This document shows positions 1 to 6,931 of a stretch of 12,701 bases of DNA, piece by piece. Source of the DNA: DATKAB01 sp964542745. GTDB taxonomy: Bacteria > Eisenbacteria > RBG-16-71-46. The notes beneath the pieces were generated by a model. The model was given only the letters and a program-made list of their open reading frames with translations. It made no database searches and was not told the DNA's origin. Position numbers and translations under genes: made by a program. The stretch covers positions 1-12,701 of the forward strand of contig CAZIVR010000102.1 of the NCBI GenBank assembly GCA_964542745.1, in the 5' to 3' direction. The first letter of the stretch is position 1. Every line of letters starts with the position of its first letter.

Positions 1-25
1 CCACCGCCTCCGCTACGCCGCCTGA
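1..25 (+). CDS. Possible C-terminal tail of an upstream gene (partial)
   Basis: The first complete codons, read from position 2, give HRLRYAA followed by a TGA stop at 23-25. All seven codons end in C, which matches the codon use of the real genes in this window. If real, this is the last part of a + strand gene that converges on the secreted protein at 107-1528. The stretch is far too short to assign a family, and a chance reading is possible. Positions 26-106 hold nothing I can recognise, including no convincing terminator hairpin. Confidence 0.25.
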
Positions 26-106
26 GCGAGGGCCGCCAACCGCTCACGCTCCGCGATCCTCCCCCCGTGACTTTCTCTCAACCCCAATCTTCCGAGCAGG
101 ACCCGT

Positions 107-1528
107 TCATCGCACCAGAGTGACCCGCGACTGGACGCGCTCGCCGCCGATCCGGCCGAGCACGAAATAGAGGCCGCCGCGGGACGGGGCGCCGGAGTCG
201 TCGCGCCCGTCCCAGCGCACCGCGTAGTTGCCCGGCGCGCGCACGCCGCGCACCAGTTCGCGCACCCGGCGGCCGCTCAGGTCGTAGACGCCGATCGTCA
301 CCTCGGCCGGCGCCGCCGCACCCACCGAGAAGGCGAGCGTCATGCTGCTCGAGAAGGGGTTCGGCTCGATCGCGCCGAAGGCGAGCGGGGCGTCCGCCTC
401 GTCCATCAGCTCCGCCGCGAGCGGCTCGGGTTCGCCGCCGGACTCGGCGAGGGACGAAAATTCGGCGCCGGTCGCGTCGCCCGCGAGCGCGTCGCTCGCG
501 GGAGGCGGGCACACCTCGCCGATCCCGTGGCCGCGGTTGAGGTGCCAGCCCTGGCGGATCAGCCGCCGGTAGGCCTCGCGCGTTTCGCGGCGGTCGGCGG
601 CGCCGTGGCGGCGGCGCATCTCGTCCTCGGCCGACGCCAGCCATCCGGAGACCGTGCCGTGGAACCCGGTCAACGTCACCACCGCCTCGGGATCGAGCGA
701 CACGGGACGGCCGTCCCGCGAGGTCACGCCCTGTCCGCCCGCGCAGACGTTGGCCCAGACCGTGGCGATCTGGCGGCGCGCGCGCCGCTCCAGCGTGTTG
801 GGGCGGCCGAGCAGCGTGCGGCACAGTCCGGCGTCGAGGCCGGTCGCGCGCCCCGCGACGCAGGCGGCGACCGCGTCCATGGTTTCCGACGGCAGGCGCT
901 GGCCGCTCCGGTCGTGATCGGGGCACTGCTTCGACCACCACCACGCCGGGCGCGGACAGCTCGCCGAGTTCGGCGTGGGCGGCGGCGGCGGAGGCTCGCA
1001 ACTCGCGAAGGTCACGGCGTGCTCGGCGGGCAGGCTCCAGCAGCCCTCGGGTCGCGGCCGCACGCGCAGCACGTAGGTGCCGGAGGCGGTGACGGTGAGG
1101 CACGCGGAGCCGCCCGCGGGGCCGGCCGGGCCGCTCCACTCGTAGTCGAGGTCGCCGGCCGGGCCGCACAGCTCGAGGCTCTCGCCGGTGCACGCGCTGG
1201 AGCCGCCCGTCACCAGTGGCGCCGGGGCGGCGGCGGAGAGCGTGTGGAGGCAGGTCGGACCCCAATCGCCCGTGGCGGGGTCGATGAAGCGGTGCTCGTA
1301 GGTGCCGGTCGCGGACACGGTGATGCAGCGCGAGTACTGCATGGATCCGTCCGGGAAGGTCCACACGGCGAACTCGGATCCCTCCGGACCGCACAGGGTC
1401 ACGGGCGCGCCGCACACTTCCGTGGGGCCCGTGATCGCGCACTGCGGGCGCGCGACGCCCGGCGCCAGCGCCAGGACCGCGAGCGCCGCGAGGGGCGAAA
1501 GGATTCGGGTGAACCGATTCGGCTTCAT
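107..1528 (-). CDS. Secreted modular Cys-rich protein with FlgD-like/T9SS-type C-terminal sorting domain
   Basis: This 473-residue protein starts at the ATG at 1528. A perfect GGAGGT ribosome site lies 5 bases upstream, so the longer open frame reaching 1954 is rejected. Residues 1-26 form a Sec signal peptide (basic start, hydrophobic core, cleavage near GVA). Two tandem Ig/PKD-like repeats follow (about 30-100 and 105-177). They share the pattern C..G..... LCGP.G...W ... C[IL]TV.A.GTY and have paired cysteines. A proline-rich linker (about 178-187) leads to a middle domain (about 191-341) with a WWW triplet at 196-198 and six cysteines (191, 202, 223, 236, 262, 340). Residues about 385-473 match the FlgD-Ig / T9SS type A sorting domain: EPNPF at 388-392, VYDLSGRRVREL at 414-425, GNYAVRWDG, GLYFV. 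Such domains normally direct export across the outer membrane and surface attachment. No enzymatic motif is visible. The real function is unknown; a structural or adhesive surface role is a guess. Confidence 0.9.
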   Translation of the reverse strand: MKPNRFTRILSPLAALAVLALAPGVARPQCAITGPTEVCGAPVTLCGPEGSEFAVWTFPDGSMQYSRCITVSATGTYEHRFIDPATGDWGPTCLHTLSAAAPAPLVTGGSSACTGESLELCGPAGDLDYEWSGPAGPAGGSACLTVTASGTYVLRVRPRPEGCWSLPAEHAVTFASCEPPPPPPTPNSASCPRPAWWWSKQCPDHDRSGQRLPSETMDAVAACVAGRATGLDAGLCRTLLGRPNTLERRARRQIATVWANVCAGGQGVTSRDGRPVSLDPEAVVTLTGFHGTVSGWLASAEDEMRRRHGAADRRETREAYRRLIRQGWHLNRGHGIGEVCPPPASDALAGDATGAEFSSLAESGGEPEPLAAELMDEADAPLAFGAIEPNPFSSSMTLAFSVGAAAPAEVTIGVYDLSGRRVRELVRGVRAPGNYAVRWDGRDDSGAPSRGGLYFVLGRIGGERVQSRVTLVR

Positions 1529-1533
1529 TCGTG

Positions 1534-1539
1534 ACCTCC
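1534..1539 (-). promoter_or_regulatory. Ribosome binding site GGAGGT that fixes the start at 1528
   Basis: On the - strand this reads GGAGGT, a perfect anti-16S match, 5 bases before the ATG at 1528. The signal peptide begins exactly at that ATG. This settles the start against the in-frame extension that runs through the GC-rich intergenic region. Confidence 0.85.
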
Positions 1540-1604
1540 GGTGACGGACGCCGCACCACGCGCGGCCCACCTCCCCGACATGGAAGTTCCGGGCCGGGCC
1601 GTGG

Positions 1605-1677
1605 CCCGGGTCACCCCGCGCAGGGGGAGCGGGCGATCTGCGCGCCGGCGGGCGCGCGCCGGGTGGGGTGACCCGGG
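1605..1677. repeat. Perfect 13-bp inverted repeat with nested and competing hairpins
   Basis: The arm cccgggtcacccc (1605-1617) is the exact reverse complement of ggggtgacccggg (1665-1677), with a 47-base interior. That interior holds a 7-bp hairpin, gcgcgcc/ggcgcgc, at 1640-1646 and 1651-1657. Each outer arm can also pair locally. Bases 1594-1600 pair with 1603-1609 (ccgggcc/ggcccgg), although the 2-base loop would force fraying. Bases 1673-1678 pair with 1684-1689 (ccgggg/ccccgg) around a 5-base loop. Long-range and local pairings therefore exclude each other. It may be a folded leader, a protein-binding site, or simply a product of very high GC content. Confidence 0.6.
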
Positions 1678-1838
1678 GTTTCGCCCCGGAGCGCCCGCGG
1701 CGCGGCGGATTGCCCGCGCCGGGGCGGGAGGGGCCGCGCGGGGCCGGGGGGGCGCGTGGCGGCTTCCCGTGCGATCCGCCTCGCCCCGCACGGCGTTTCC
1801 GCGCTCGCCGCAAAGTTCTGGCCGCGCCCGGAACCGTG

Positions 1839-1847
1839 TGGTATTCG
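1839..1847 (+). promoter_or_regulatory. Weak candidate extended -10 for the OPT transporter gene
   Basis: The bases TG-G-TATTCG form a TGn element followed by a hexamer that shares only TAT with the TATAAT consensus. It lies 45 bases before the ATG at 1893 in an otherwise AT-poor stretch. No acceptable -35 box is seen at 16-18 bases upstream. The position is plausible but the sequence match is weak. If this were the promoter, the transcript would start downstream of the inverted repeats at 1594-1689. Confidence 0.2.
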
Positions 1848-1892
1848 TGCGCGGCTTTTCGCGCTCCGTCCCGATCCCTCTCGAGGCCGCCC

Positions 1893-3647
1893 ATGGCACC
1901 CGTCGTCCACGAGTACCCCGTTTCGCAGCGCCCGCCCGGAGTCCGCGAGCTCACGGTGCGCTCGACGATCGTCGCGGTGCTGGTCGCCGCGGTGATCGGC
2001 GGCTCCTATCCCTACATCGTGCTCAAGCTCGGGTTCGGGCCCAACATCTCGGTGGTGTCGGCGTTCTTCGGCTTCCTCGCGCTCGGGCTCGCCTCGCGCA
2101 CCTACAACCGCTGGGAAAACAACATCGTCCAGACCGCCGGCACGTCGGCGGGCCAGACCGCGTTCCTGTGCGTGATCATGGCCGCCTTCGACCTGTTGCG
2201 GCAGGACCCGAACGCCAACTTCACGTTCCAGCTCGATCCCTTCCACGCGTTCCTGTGGCTCACCAGCGCCGGCGTGCTCGGGGTGCTGCTGTCGGTGCCG
2301 ATGCGCCAGCACTTCGTGGTGGACGAGAAGCTCACCTTCGCCGACGGCGTGGCGGCGGGCGAGACGCTCATCGTGCTGGACTCGAAGGGCAAGGAGTCGC
2401 GCGCGGCGGCGGGCTCGATGGCGCTGGGGGGCATCCTCTCCGCGATCGGCTTCGCGATCCGCGAGGACGCGCGGCTCATCGCGGCGGCGTGGTACCGGAT
2501 TCCCGAGATGCTTCCGCTCGGCGCCACCGGCCCGAAGATGAACGTGGGCGTGAGCTGGAGCCTGCTCTCGATCGGCTCGGGGATGATCGTGGGGATGCGC
2601 GTGACGATCAGCATGGTGCTGGGCTGCGTGGTGGCGTGGGTGCTGCTGCCGCCGTGGCTGCTCGAGCGGGGCTGGGTCGCGCACATGGTGCGCCGCGAGA
2701 TGCTGCTGTGGATCATGTGGCCCGCCACCGGCGTGCTGGTCGCGGGCGGCCTGATGGCGCTGGTGCTGCGCTGGAAGGTGCTGGTCAAGACTTTCCGCAA
2801 CCTCTCGGTGGGCTCGATGGACGGCGGCGACTTCCCGCTGCGCTGGGTGCTGTGGGGCTCGGTGACCAGCGCCGCGGCGCTGGTGGGCGTGCAGGCGATG
2901 CTCGGCATGTCGCCGTGGCTCACGATCGCGGCGATCGTGTTCTCGCTGCCGCTGATGCTGGTAGGGATCCGCGTGCTGGGCGAGACCAACTGGGGGCCGA
3001 TCAGCACGCTCTCCAACATGATGCAGGGGATCTTCGGCATGCTCGCCCCGGGGGCGCTGCTGCCGAACATCGTGTCCACCGGCGTGACCGGCTCGATCGC
3101 GTCGCAGTCCGAGGGGCTGATGCAGGACTACAAGACCGGGCACATGATCGGCAGCACCCCGCGGTACCTGACCTACGCCCAGCTCTTCGCGGTGCCGGTG
3201 GGCGCGGCCGCGGTCTCGTTCGTCTACCCGCTGCTGCGCGACACCTACGGGGTCGGCACCGAAAACGGGCTCCAGTCGCCGATCTCCCAGCGCTTCGCCG
3301 GCTTCGGCATCATCCTGTCGCAGGGGCTGAGCGCGCTCCCGCACGGCGCGGTGCAGGCGCTGCTGGTCGGTACGGTGCTCGGCGTCGTGCTCACGCTCCT
3401 CGAGGGCACGAAGCTCAAGAAGTGGGTGCCGTCGCCCGCGGGCCTCGGCATCGGCATGCTGGTGCCGGGCAGCGCCGTGATCAGCATGTTCCTCGGGGCG
3501 GTGGTCGCGGAGGGCTGGCGCAAGGCGTCGCCGAAGAGCCACGAGCGCCACGTCACGCCGCTGGCCTCGGGGTTCATCGCCGGGGAGGCTCTGGTGGCGG
3601 TGCTGATCCCGATCCTGGTGGCGATCGGGCTCGTGACCCTCAAGTAG
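1893..3647 (+). CDS. OPT-family oligopeptide transporter
   Basis: This 584-residue inner-membrane protein belongs to the OPT/YSL superfamily, whose members import oligopeptides or metal chelates using an ion gradient. Family signatures are visible in order: the glycine-rich first segment with LKLGFGPNISVVSAFFGF (44-61), NRWENNIVQTAGTSAGQ (72-88), FADGVAAGET (149-158), GETNWGPIS (363-371), and SQSEGLMQDYKTG...GSTPR (404-424). Roughly 14-16 hydrophobic membrane segments cover the rest. The length fits bacterial OPT proteins. The chosen ATG is preceded by GAGG at 1883-1886, 6 bases away; the longer in-frame extension upstream is Arg/Pro-rich and has no family match. The gene stands alone on its strand. 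It diverges from the secreted protein gene and converges, with a 9-base gap, on the gene at 3657-4304. Substrate cannot be read from sequence; peptides are likely given the nearby peptidases, but metal-chelate transport is possible. Confidence 0.95.
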   Translation: MAPVVHEYPVSQRPPGVRELTVRSTIVAVLVAAVIGGSYPYIVLKLGFGPNISVVSAFFGFLALGLASRTYNRWENNIVQTAGTSAGQTAFLCVIMAAFDLLRQDPNANFTFQLDPFHAFLWLTSAGVLGVLLSVPMRQHFVVDEKLTFADGVAAGETLIVLDSKGKESRAAAGSMALGGILSAIGFAIREDARLIAAAWYRIPEMLPLGATGPKMNVGVSWSLLSIGSGMIVGMRVTISMVLGCVVAWVLLPPWLLERGWVAHMVRREMLLWIMWPATGVLVAGGLMALVLRWKVLVKTFRNLSVGSMDGGDFPLRWVLWGSVTSAAALVGVQAMLGMSPWLTIAAIVFSLPLMLVGIRVLGETNWGPISTLSNMMQGIFGMLAPGALLPNIVSTGVTGSIASQSEGLMQDYKTGHMIGSTPRYLTYAQLFAVPVGAAAVSFVYPLLRDTYGVGTENGLQSPISQRFAGFGIILSQGLSALPHGAVQALLVGTVLGVVLTLLEGTKLKKWVPSPAGLGIGMLVPGSAVISMFLGAVVAEGWRKASPKSHERHVTPLASGFIAGEALVAVLIPILVAIGLVTLK

Positions 3648-3656
3648 CGGGGCCGC

Positions 3657-4304
3657 TCACCGGTACAGCAGCTTCACGCGCCCCCAGGTGCTCCGGGTCG
3701 TCGGCGTCGCCGCGTCCAGGCACACCTGGTAGACGAAACTCCGCTCGCGCGGCGACCACGCGTAGCCCCACGTGAGCCCGCCGTCGTAGGTGTGGACGGG
3801 ATCGTAGGAGCCGGTGGAGGGGTCGCAGCCGGGGAATGCGGCGAGCGCGTAGACGACCTGCGACCCTCCTCCGCGCAGCGTGATCGCGTAGCGCGTGCCC
3901 GGATCGAGCACGAGGTTGTGCCCTTCGAAGGAGGCCGGGTAGAGCGGCCCCGCGACGTACGGCGCCCCCGAGACGAGCGCGCGCGCGAAGACCGCCGCGG
4001 TCGGGAGCCCGCCGGAGACGAGCCGAATCTCGGCGATGACGCGGGCGGTGTCCCCGGGCGTGGTGCTGTGGAGCGCGAGCCGGACCTCGCGCAGCACGCC
4101 GCGGAAGAGCGGCGAGAAGGTCTGCCCCGGCTGGTAGTCGCCGTTCGAGAAGCCCCCGAAGATCCTGCCGCTGGTGATGAGGTTGGCCGGAGGCACGCAG
4201 TGGGCCGCGACGCAGCCCGACCCCTGCGCCCGCGCGCCCGCGGCGCCGAACGCGAGCAGCAGCGTCACGAGCCCCGCGGTGCGCACCGCTTGCGGTCGGT
4301 TCAT
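3657..4304 (-). CDS. Small secreted beta-rich protein of unknown function
   Basis: This 215-residue protein starts at the ATG at 4304, with GGAGGA 8 bases upstream. Residues 1-26 are a clear Sec signal peptide ending ARA|QG. The mature part has alternating hydrophobic beta-strand patterns. The segment from QTFSPLFRGVLREVRLAL (61-78) through IRLVSGGLPTAAVFA (93-107) to LVLDPGTRYAITLRG (131-145) resembles extracytoplasmic lectin-like or 'choice-of-anchor' beta-sandwich domains, but I cannot name a family securely. Four cysteines (31, 36, 160, 195) could form two disulfides. There is no FlgD-like sorting domain. Instead the protein ends in a short basic-aromatic tail, STWGRVKLLYR (205-215), set off by a Thr/Ala/Pro-rich linker. 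The gene lies 65 bases downstream of the M32 carboxypeptidase gene on the same strand, so read-through is possible. Secretion is well supported; function is not known. Confidence 0.85.
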   Translation of the reverse strand: MNRPQAVRTAGLVTLLLAFGAAGARAQGSGCVAAHCVPPANLITSGRIFGGFSNGDYQPGQTFSPLFRGVLREVRLALHSTTPGDTARVIAEIRLVSGGLPTAAVFARALVSGAPYVAGPLYPASFEGHNLVLDPGTRYAITLRGGGSQVVYALAAFPGCDPSTGSYDPVHTYDGGLTWGYAWSPRERSFVYQVCLDAATPTTRSTWGRVKLLYR

Positions 4305-4312
4305 GGCACGGG

Positions 4313-4318
4313 TCCTCC
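4313..4318 (-). promoter_or_regulatory. Ribosome binding site GGAGGA that fixes the start at 4304
   Basis: The - strand reads GGAGGA 8 bases before the ATG at 4304, directly ahead of the signal peptide. An open frame continues upstream to 5012, but that part is a shadow of the M32 carboxypeptidase gene. Confidence 0.8.
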
Positions 4319-4369
4319 AATGGCTCGCCCCGTCGAGCCCGCGGCGGCGGGCCCGCCCGGAGCGACGGT

Positions 4370-5902
4370 TCAGGCGCGGGCGCCCGCCCCCGCGGCCACC
4401 GGTTCGAGGCCGTAGAGCGGGCCGTACTTGCCCCACAGGTACTTCATGTAGGGCTCGATGCGGATCGGCCCGCCGCTCGCGCGCTGGATCAGCTCGTCGG
4501 GCGTGTAGCGGGCGCCGTGGCGGTAGAGGTTCTCGCGCAGCCAGCCGTGGAGCGTCGCGAAGTGGCCGCGCATGATCTCGTTCGGGATCGAGGGGTGCGC
4601 GCGGCAGGCGGCCTCGAAGAACTGCGCGCTCAGGATGTTGCCGAGCGTGTAGCCCTGGAACGCGCCGCCGATCGGGCCCGCGAACCAGTGCACGTCCTGC
4701 AGCGCGCCGTCGCGGTCGTCGGGCGGGCTGATCCCGAGGTCCTGCTTGAGGCGCGCCCGCCACGCGTCCGCGAGGTCCTTCACGGCGAGCCGCCCCTCGA
4801 GCAGGTCGAGCTCGAAGTCGAAGCGCAGCATGACGTGGAGGTTGTAGGTGACCTCGTCGGCGTCGGTGCGGATCAGCGAGCGCTCGACGCGGTTGATGGC
4901 CCGGTAGAACGCGTCCACGCCGGTGGCGCGCAACTGCTCGGGGAAGGCGGCCTGGAGCTTCGGGAAGAAATGCTCCCAGAAGCCCCGGCTCCGGCCCACC
5001 AGGTTCTCCCACAGGCGCGACTGGCTCTCGTGAACGCCGGAGGAGGCGCCGTCGGCGAGCGGCGTGCCCTCGTAGTCCGGATCGATGCCCTGCTCGTACA
5101 TGGCGTGGCCCGACTCGTGGAGCGTGCTGAACAGGGCGTCGGTCACGTCGTTTTCGCGCACGCGCGTGGTGATGCGCACGTCGCCGAGCGAGAACTTGGT
5201 CATGAACGGATGGTGGGTCTTGTCCTGCCGCCCGCGGTTGAAGTCGTAGCCGTAGGCCTTGATCACCTCGAGGCCGAAGGCGAGCTGCACCGCCTCGGGG
5301 GCGTGCTGGCGCAGGCAGGAGTCGTCGGCCAGCGGCCGCGCCGCGATGGCCTGCACCAGCGGCACGAGCTGGGCGCGCAGGTCCGCGAAGATCGCGCGCA
5401 CGTCCGAGGCCTTCATGCCCGGGTCCGACACGTCGATCAGCGGGTCGGCGATGCTGGCGTAACCCGGGAAGAAGCCCGCGTAGCGCCGGCTCAGGTCGAG
5501 CGTCTTCTCGAGGTAGGGCCGCATCCGCGCGAAGTCGTTGGCCGGGCGGGCCTCGGTCCAGGCCTGGTAGGACTCGGAGAAGTGGCTCTGCATCTCCGAC
5601 ACGAAGTCGCCGGGCACCCGGACCGCGCGGTCGAACTCGCGCCGGGCCGCGCGCGCGAACGCGAACTCCATCGAGTCCGGCGGTGGGTTGCCGCGCTCCA
5701 CCGCATCGATCAGCCGCCCGACCTCGGGGTCGGTGAGGCGCTCGTGCGCGAGCCGGGCGAGCAGCGCGAGCTGGCGGCCGCGGGCCGGGGCGCCGCCCGG
5801 CGGGAGGTAGGTGGCCTGGTCCCAGCGCAGCACGCTGGCGGCCATGTTGAGGTCGTAGATCTCGAACCAGCGCTGCTTCAGTGCGGCGAAAGGTGCGGAC
5901 AT
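4370..5902 (-). CDS. M32 family metallocarboxypeptidase (carboxypeptidase Taq type)
   Basis: This 510-residue protein has the usual length of M32 carboxypeptidases, cytoplasmic zinc (or cobalt) enzymes that remove C-terminal residues from peptides. All five family signatures are present: DVRIT (241-245), the metal-binding HESGH (262-266), HESQ (291-294) whose Glu292 should be the third metal ligand, IRTDAD (344-349), and GALQDVHW (399-406). The 30-residue spacing from the first His to the ligand Glu fits the family. The C-terminal GGAFQGYTLGNI region is also typical. There is no signal peptide. The start at 5902 has only a weak GGAA ribosome site but begins exactly where family proteins begin. 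The gene has its own candidate promoter at 6015-6042, just after a hairpin that follows the isomerase gene. Its role is probably the final trimming of imported or recycled peptides. No key residue is missing. Confidence 0.97.
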   Translation of the reverse strand: MSAPFAALKQRWFEIYDLNMAASVLRWDQATYLPPGGAPARGRQLALLARLAHERLTDPEVGRLIDAVERGNPPPDSMEFAFARAARREFDRAVRVPGDFVSEMQSHFSESYQAWTEARPANDFARMRPYLEKTLDLSRRYAGFFPGYASIADPLIDVSDPGMKASDVRAIFADLRAQLVPLVQAIAARPLADDSCLRQHAPEAVQLAFGLEVIKAYGYDFNRGRQDKTHHPFMTKFSLGDVRITTRVRENDVTDALFSTLHESGHAMYEQGIDPDYEGTPLADGASSGVHESQSRLWENLVGRSRGFWEHFFPKLQAAFPEQLRATGVDAFYRAINRVERSLIRTDADEVTYNLHVMLRFDFELDLLEGRLAVKDLADAWRARLKQDLGISPPDDRDGALQDVHWFAGPIGGAFQGYTLGNILSAQFFEAACRAHPSIPNEIMRGHFATLHGWLRENLYRHGARYTPDELIQRASGGPIRIEPYMKYLWGKYGPLYGLEPVAAGAGARA

Positions 5903-6014
5903 GGCGGGATTCCGTGGGGCGGGCCTACTGGGCCGGCTCGCGAGCGGGTCGCGGGCCGGGTTTCGGGGGCCGACGCCCCGGCTCGGGGGGAGGGGGCGGC
6001 GGCGAGCGCGCGGC

Positions 6015-6042
6015 AGGATAGCACGCGGGCCCCCCGGTCCAA
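6015..6042 (-). promoter_or_regulatory. Candidate promoter for the M32 carboxypeptidase gene
   Basis: On the - strand an extended -10, TGC-TATCCT, occupies 6023 to 6015. A TTGGAC hexamer at 6042-6037 sits 16 bases ahead as a weak -35. Transcription would begin near 6008, giving a leader of about 105 bases before the ATG at 5902. The leader is GC-rich, includes the palindrome GCTCGCGAGC at 5936-5945, and shows no recognised riboswitch. The -35 lies in the loop of the hairpin at 6026-6055. Confidence 0.35.
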
Positions 6043-6055
6043 CCCGGGGGGCCCG
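6026..6055 (-). terminator. GC-rich hairpin downstream of the isomerase gene, likely terminator
   Basis: A perfect 12-bp stem pairs 6026-6037 with 6044-6055 around a 6-base loop. It begins 22 bases after the isomerase stop codon at 6078. No T-run follows on the - strand, so this would be a stem-only terminator as often seen in high-GC genomes. Its position between two co-directional genes supports termination. It is the strongest local hairpin I found in the window. Confidence 0.6.
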
Positions 6056-6077
6056 GCGCGCCGCGACAGGTTCGGCG

Positions 6078-6830
6078 TTACTTCACCTCGATCGTGACCT
6101 TCTCCATCTTGAGCGGCTCCGACGTCTTGCCGCTGCTCGAGCCCGCGGCCTCGAGGGCCTTGAGCGTCTCCATGCCCTCGACGACCTCGCCGAAGATGGT
6201 GTGCTTGCCGTCGAGCCACGGGGTGGCCACGAAGGTCAGGAAGAACTGGCTGCCGTCGGTGCCCGGGCCGGCGTTGGCCATCGAGAGGAGGCCGCCCTTG
6301 TTGTGCTTCACCGCCGGGTCGAACTCGCCCGCGAACTGGTAGCCGGGGCCGCCGGTGCCGTTGCCCAGCGGATCGCCGCCCTGCGCCATGAAGTTGGTGA
6401 TGACGCGGTGGAAGGCGAGCCCGTCGTAGAAGCCGAGCCGCGTGAGGTAGATGAAGCTGGTGACGTGCATCGGCGCCACCTTGGGCATGAACTTGATGAG
6501 CACCGGCCCCTTGTTGGTGGCCATGCGCGCGTAATAGGTCTTGCCCTCTTCGAACGTCATCAGTTCCGGCTTGGGCAAGGTGGTCTTCCAGTTCGGCTTC
6601 GACTTGTCCACCTTCGCGACCTGGGCGTCGATCGTCATGAGCGACTTGTCCTTTGCGGTTGGCGCGGCCTTGGCGACCGCGGACTTGGAGTTGGCCTCGG
6701 TGGCCGCCTTGCCGGTGGTGGCCGGAGCCGCCGGGGTGCCGTGGTCGTGACCCTCGTGGGCGATGGCCGGGAACGAAGCCAGCGCGCCGGCGACCACGAC
6801 GGCCGCGGCGGCAGACAGCATGCGCTTCAT
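6078..6830 (-). CDS. Exported cyclophilin-type peptidyl-prolyl cis-trans isomerase
   Basis: This 250-residue protein starts at the ATG at 6830, preceded by AGGAG at 6841-6845. Residues 1-24 form a Sec signal peptide (cleavage AIA|HEG), placing the enzyme in the periplasm or outside. The mature N-terminus is histidine-rich (HEGHDHG, 25-31) and is followed by an Ala/Lys/Thr-rich flexible stretch (about 32-75). The cyclophilin domain spans about 97-250. It shows the catalytic FHRVI (Arg142), MAQGGDP (Gln150), GSQFFLT (194-200), Trp205 and His210 in WLDGKHTIFG. All residues expected for proline isomerisation are present, and the sequence ends near the end of the fold. The likely job is folding of exported proteins, several of which are encoded nearby. 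The start shared by the signal peptide and ribosome site rules out the longer frame to 6998. The His-rich segment could bind metal; that is a guess from composition. Confidence 0.97.
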   Translation of the reverse strand: MKRMLSAAAAVVVAGALASFPAIAHEGHDHGTPAAPATTGKAATEANSKSAVAKAAPTAKDKSLMTIDAQVAKVDKSKPNWKTTLPKPELMTFEEGKTYYARMATNKGPVLIKFMPKVAPMHVTSFIYLTRLGFYDGLAFHRVITNFMAQGGDPLGNGTGGPGYQFAGEFDPAVKHNKGGLLSMANAGPGTDGSQFFLTFVATPWLDGKHTIFGEVVEGMETLKALEAAGSSSGKTSEPLKMEKVTIEVK

Positions 6831-6922
6831 GGGTGAGGTTCTCCTGCGTGGTTGGGAAGCCCGCCGGGCGGGCACTCGCGGCCGCGCGGGATTCCGCGGC
6901 ACGGTGGTTCGGGAGCCGGGGA

Positions 6923-6931
6923 AATCTACCA
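6923..6931 (-). promoter_or_regulatory. Candidate extended -10 promoter element for the isomerase gene
   Basis: The - strand reads TG-G-TAGATT, an extended -10 matching TATAAT at four of six positions. It is one of the few AT-rich spots in the region. No good -35 is visible, which an extended -10 can tolerate. The transcript would have a leader of about 85 bases before the ATG at 6830. Confidence 0.35.

Larger units (their letters stand above)
1529..1892. other. Divergent intergenic region, 364 bases, extremely GC-rich and foldable
   Basis: This region separates the secreted protein gene (-) from the OPT transporter gene (+), so it should carry both promoters. Apart from the ribosome site at 1534-1539 and a weak -10-like site near 1842, its main content is a cluster of G/C-rich inverted repeats at 1594-1689, described separately. 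Open frames run through it on both strands, but their predicted peptides are Arg/Pro/Ala-rich and lack family resemblance. I regard it as non-coding. Confidence 0.7.

Noticed and set aside
1529..1954. N-terminal extension of the secreted protein, and of the OPT protein in the opposite direction, across the intergenic region
   Set aside because: Both extensions are Arg/Pro/Gly-rich. A signal peptide with a perfect ribosome site at 1528, and the family-consistent ATG at 1893 with GAGG, mark the true starts.
1611..3551. Long open frame on the - strand opposite the OPT transporter
   Set aside because: The peptide is dominated by His, Arg, Gln and Ala, the known reverse-frame image of a membrane protein in GC-rich DNA. 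The + strand carries clear OPT motifs.
4337..4357. GC-rich hairpin/palindrome between the M32 carboxypeptidase and the small secreted protein genes
   Set aside because: A 6-bp stem (gcccgc/gcgggc) and an overlapping 12-base palindrome exist, but there is no T-run and such short GC stems are frequent here. It could be a weak terminator; I do not call it.
4517..6097. Open frame on the + strand (526 residues) opposite the M32 carboxypeptidase
   Set aside because: The - strand has all five M32 signatures. The + strand peptide is Val/Glu/Arg-repetitive and has no motif.
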